Shown: positions 5,618 through 6,232 of the stretch, one piece after another | How positions within the stretch are numbered: position 1 is the stretch's first letter | Layout of the letters: every line of letters begins with the position of its first letter | DNA from: Acidobacteriaceae bacterium | Lineage (GTDB): Bacteria; Acidobacteriota; Terriglobia; Terriglobales; SbA1 | Length of the DNA: 6,232 nt | Direction of reading: 5' to 3' | NCBI GenBank assembly: GCA_019237515.1 | Contig: JAFAGX010000613.1 | Span: forward strand, 1 to 6,232 | Notes under the pieces: generated by a model | The model's database searches: none | Told to the model about the DNA's origin: nothing | Seen by the model: the letters and a program-made list of their open reading frames with translations, nothing else | Translations under genes and position numbers: made by a program

Positions 5618-6124
5618 CACACACCCCAGCTGAGAACTGGGAACTACGCGCTGAGAACTGCTTGTCCCTGCACACGCCTCAATGCTTTCCAGCATCCCGC
5701 GTGTACCATGTCGGTGATTTCTCCGCAGCAATCTCCACGCCTCCCGATACCGTTCATACTTCGCTTCCTTCAGCTTCGGATACAAAGCCACACTTCCTTG
5801 TCCCTTCACCTTCTTCGCCGGAATGATGTACCACAAATCCTCCGGAATCAGATACACCGCCAGGAAATCGAACGGATCTCCCTCATACGGCCCTCGGCAT
5901 CCTCGCACCGAACACGAGTACCCCCCGCGATCCACAAACATCGTCGACTTCACCTGGACGCGCACAAAATACCCATCACGCTCGACCGCAAAGTCGTATC
6001 TCGCGGTTTCGCCCCACGGCTTCGTGACGCACAATCCGTGCTCCGCCGCCCGCGTCATAAAACATAGCTCCGCCCATTCACCCCGTAGCTTGGGGTGCTT
6101 GATCTTCATCCCATTATTTTTCAT
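5606..6124 (-). CDS. PD-(D/E)XK endonuclease, group I intron-associated type
   Basis: A 172-aa protein matching in pattern the family named group I intron-associated PD-(D/E)XK endonuclease (PF11645), a Holliday-resolvase-like nuclease fold. Visible features are KHPKLRGEWAELCFM (9-23, catalytic-core E16 or E19), RYDFAVE (42-48, metal-binding D44) and VRVQVKST (54-61, Q57-x-K59), followed by GCRGPYEGDPFDFLAVYLIPEDLWYIIP (75-102 region) and KYERYREAW (122-130). The expected active-site residues are present. The family core ends near residue 135. The last 18 residues (155-172) are encoded by a heptad array and hairpin, giving SSQ twice, seven residues apart. ATG 6124 has GAAGGA four bases upstream; the ATG at codon 6 is too far from it. 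No group I intron, methylase or other restriction partner is visible, so its target is unknown. Confidence 0.85.
   Translation of the reverse strand: MKNNGMKIKHPKLRGEWAELCFMTRAAEHGLCVTKPWGETARYDFAVERDGYFVRVQVKSTMFVDRGGYSCSVRGCRGPYEGDPFDFLAVYLIPEDLWYIIPAKKVKGQGSVALYPKLKEAKYERYREAWRLLRRNHRHGTRGMLESIEACAGTSSSQRVVPSSQLGCVIPP
5627..5661 (+). repeat. heptad array inside the nuclease 3' coding end
   Basis: GAACT recurs at 5634, 5641 and 5655, with GCGCT in phase at 5648 and AGCTG leading in, giving five 7-bp units (CAGCTGA, GAACTGG, GAACTAC, GCGCTGA, GAACTGC). It belongs with the NRRAAYT arrays elsewhere, and lies within the nuclease reading frame on the other strand. Confidence 0.65.
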
Positions 6125-6128
6125 GACT

Positions 6129-6134
6129 TCCTTC
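6129..6134 (-). promoter_or_regulatory. ribosome binding site of the nuclease gene
   Basis: GAAGGA on the minus strand, four bases before ATG 6124. It fixes this start rather than the internal ATG 15 bases later. Confidence 0.65.
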
Positions 6135-6160
6135 TATAAGTCGCCTCAAAATCAAGATTT

Positions 6161-6198
6161 CACCGCAAAATAAAAGCGCGGTCCCGAAGGATCGCGCC
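6161..6198 (-). terminator. intrinsic terminator of a gene entering from the right
   Basis: On the minus strand GCGCGATCC-TTCG-GGACCGCGC (6197-6176) forms a nine-position stem with one A-C mismatch, capped by the very stable C(UUCG)G tetraloop, then TTTTATTTT. It lies upstream of the nuclease gene, so it should end a minus-strand transcript beginning beyond 6232. A TAG in one minus frame near 6219 could be that gene's stop, but too little sequence is present to call it. Confidence 0.65.
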
Positions 6199-6232
6199 GC
6201 CTGATACTCCACTTTCCACTATGCCACAACCC

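Noticed and set aside
5453..6067. Plus-strand open frame of 204 codons
   Set aside because: It is antisense to the nuclease and begins within repeat DNA, with no ribosome site or domain.
6128..6165. Promoter for the nuclease gene (TTGATT and TATAGA)
   Set aside because: The hexamers are only 11 bp apart, and TATAGA overlaps the ribosome site.

Overview
This is a 6.2 kb piece of bacterial chromosome with moderate to high GC. It probably comes from an acidobacterium (Acidobacteriota, Koribacter/Terriglobus-like). That is an inference from recalled protein families (a group I intron-associated-type PD-(D/E)XK nuclease, a two-part SprT-like metallopeptidase, very short acidic helical proteins) and from an intergenic style rich in degenerate 7-bp repeats and palindromes. 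No rRNA, tRNA, CRISPR array or transposase gene is visible.

Layout. Bases 1-646 have no convincing gene and hold two diverged tandem copies of a ~130-bp unit. One small plus-strand gene (647-814) follows. Everything else is on the minus strand. From right to left these are: an intrinsic terminator for a gene entering from beyond the right edge (6161-6198), a PD-(D/E)XK nuclease gene (6124-5606), a 56-aa helical protein gene (5396-5226), a GAF-GGDEF diguanylate cyclase gene (5070-4018), a secreted phospholipase C/acid-phosphatase-family phosphoesterase gene (3756-1729), and a SprT-like zinc metallopeptidase gene (1553-867). The last converges with the small plus-strand gene.

The genes are separated by 150-260 bp, and several have their own candidate promoter or ribosome binding site, so this looks like a row of single-gene units rather than an operon. 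No shared pathway is evident. The phosphoesterase has three 11-bp-phased hexamers (CTGTCA / TTAACT / TTAACC) upstream that look like a Pho-type phosphate-starvation box. This would fit a secreted phosphate-scavenging enzyme.

The most unusual material lies between the genes. Heptad-phased degenerate arrays (approximate consensus NRRAAYT) occur in at least three places. Palindromic elements beginning GGG(A)TGCC follow the 3' ends of three minus-strand genes. The nuclease reading frame runs into one heptad array and its adjoining hairpin, so its C-terminal tail is encoded by intergenic repeat DNA. The metallopeptidase appears to carry an inactive N-terminal copy of its own catalytic fold. I see no obvious new defence or mobile system.
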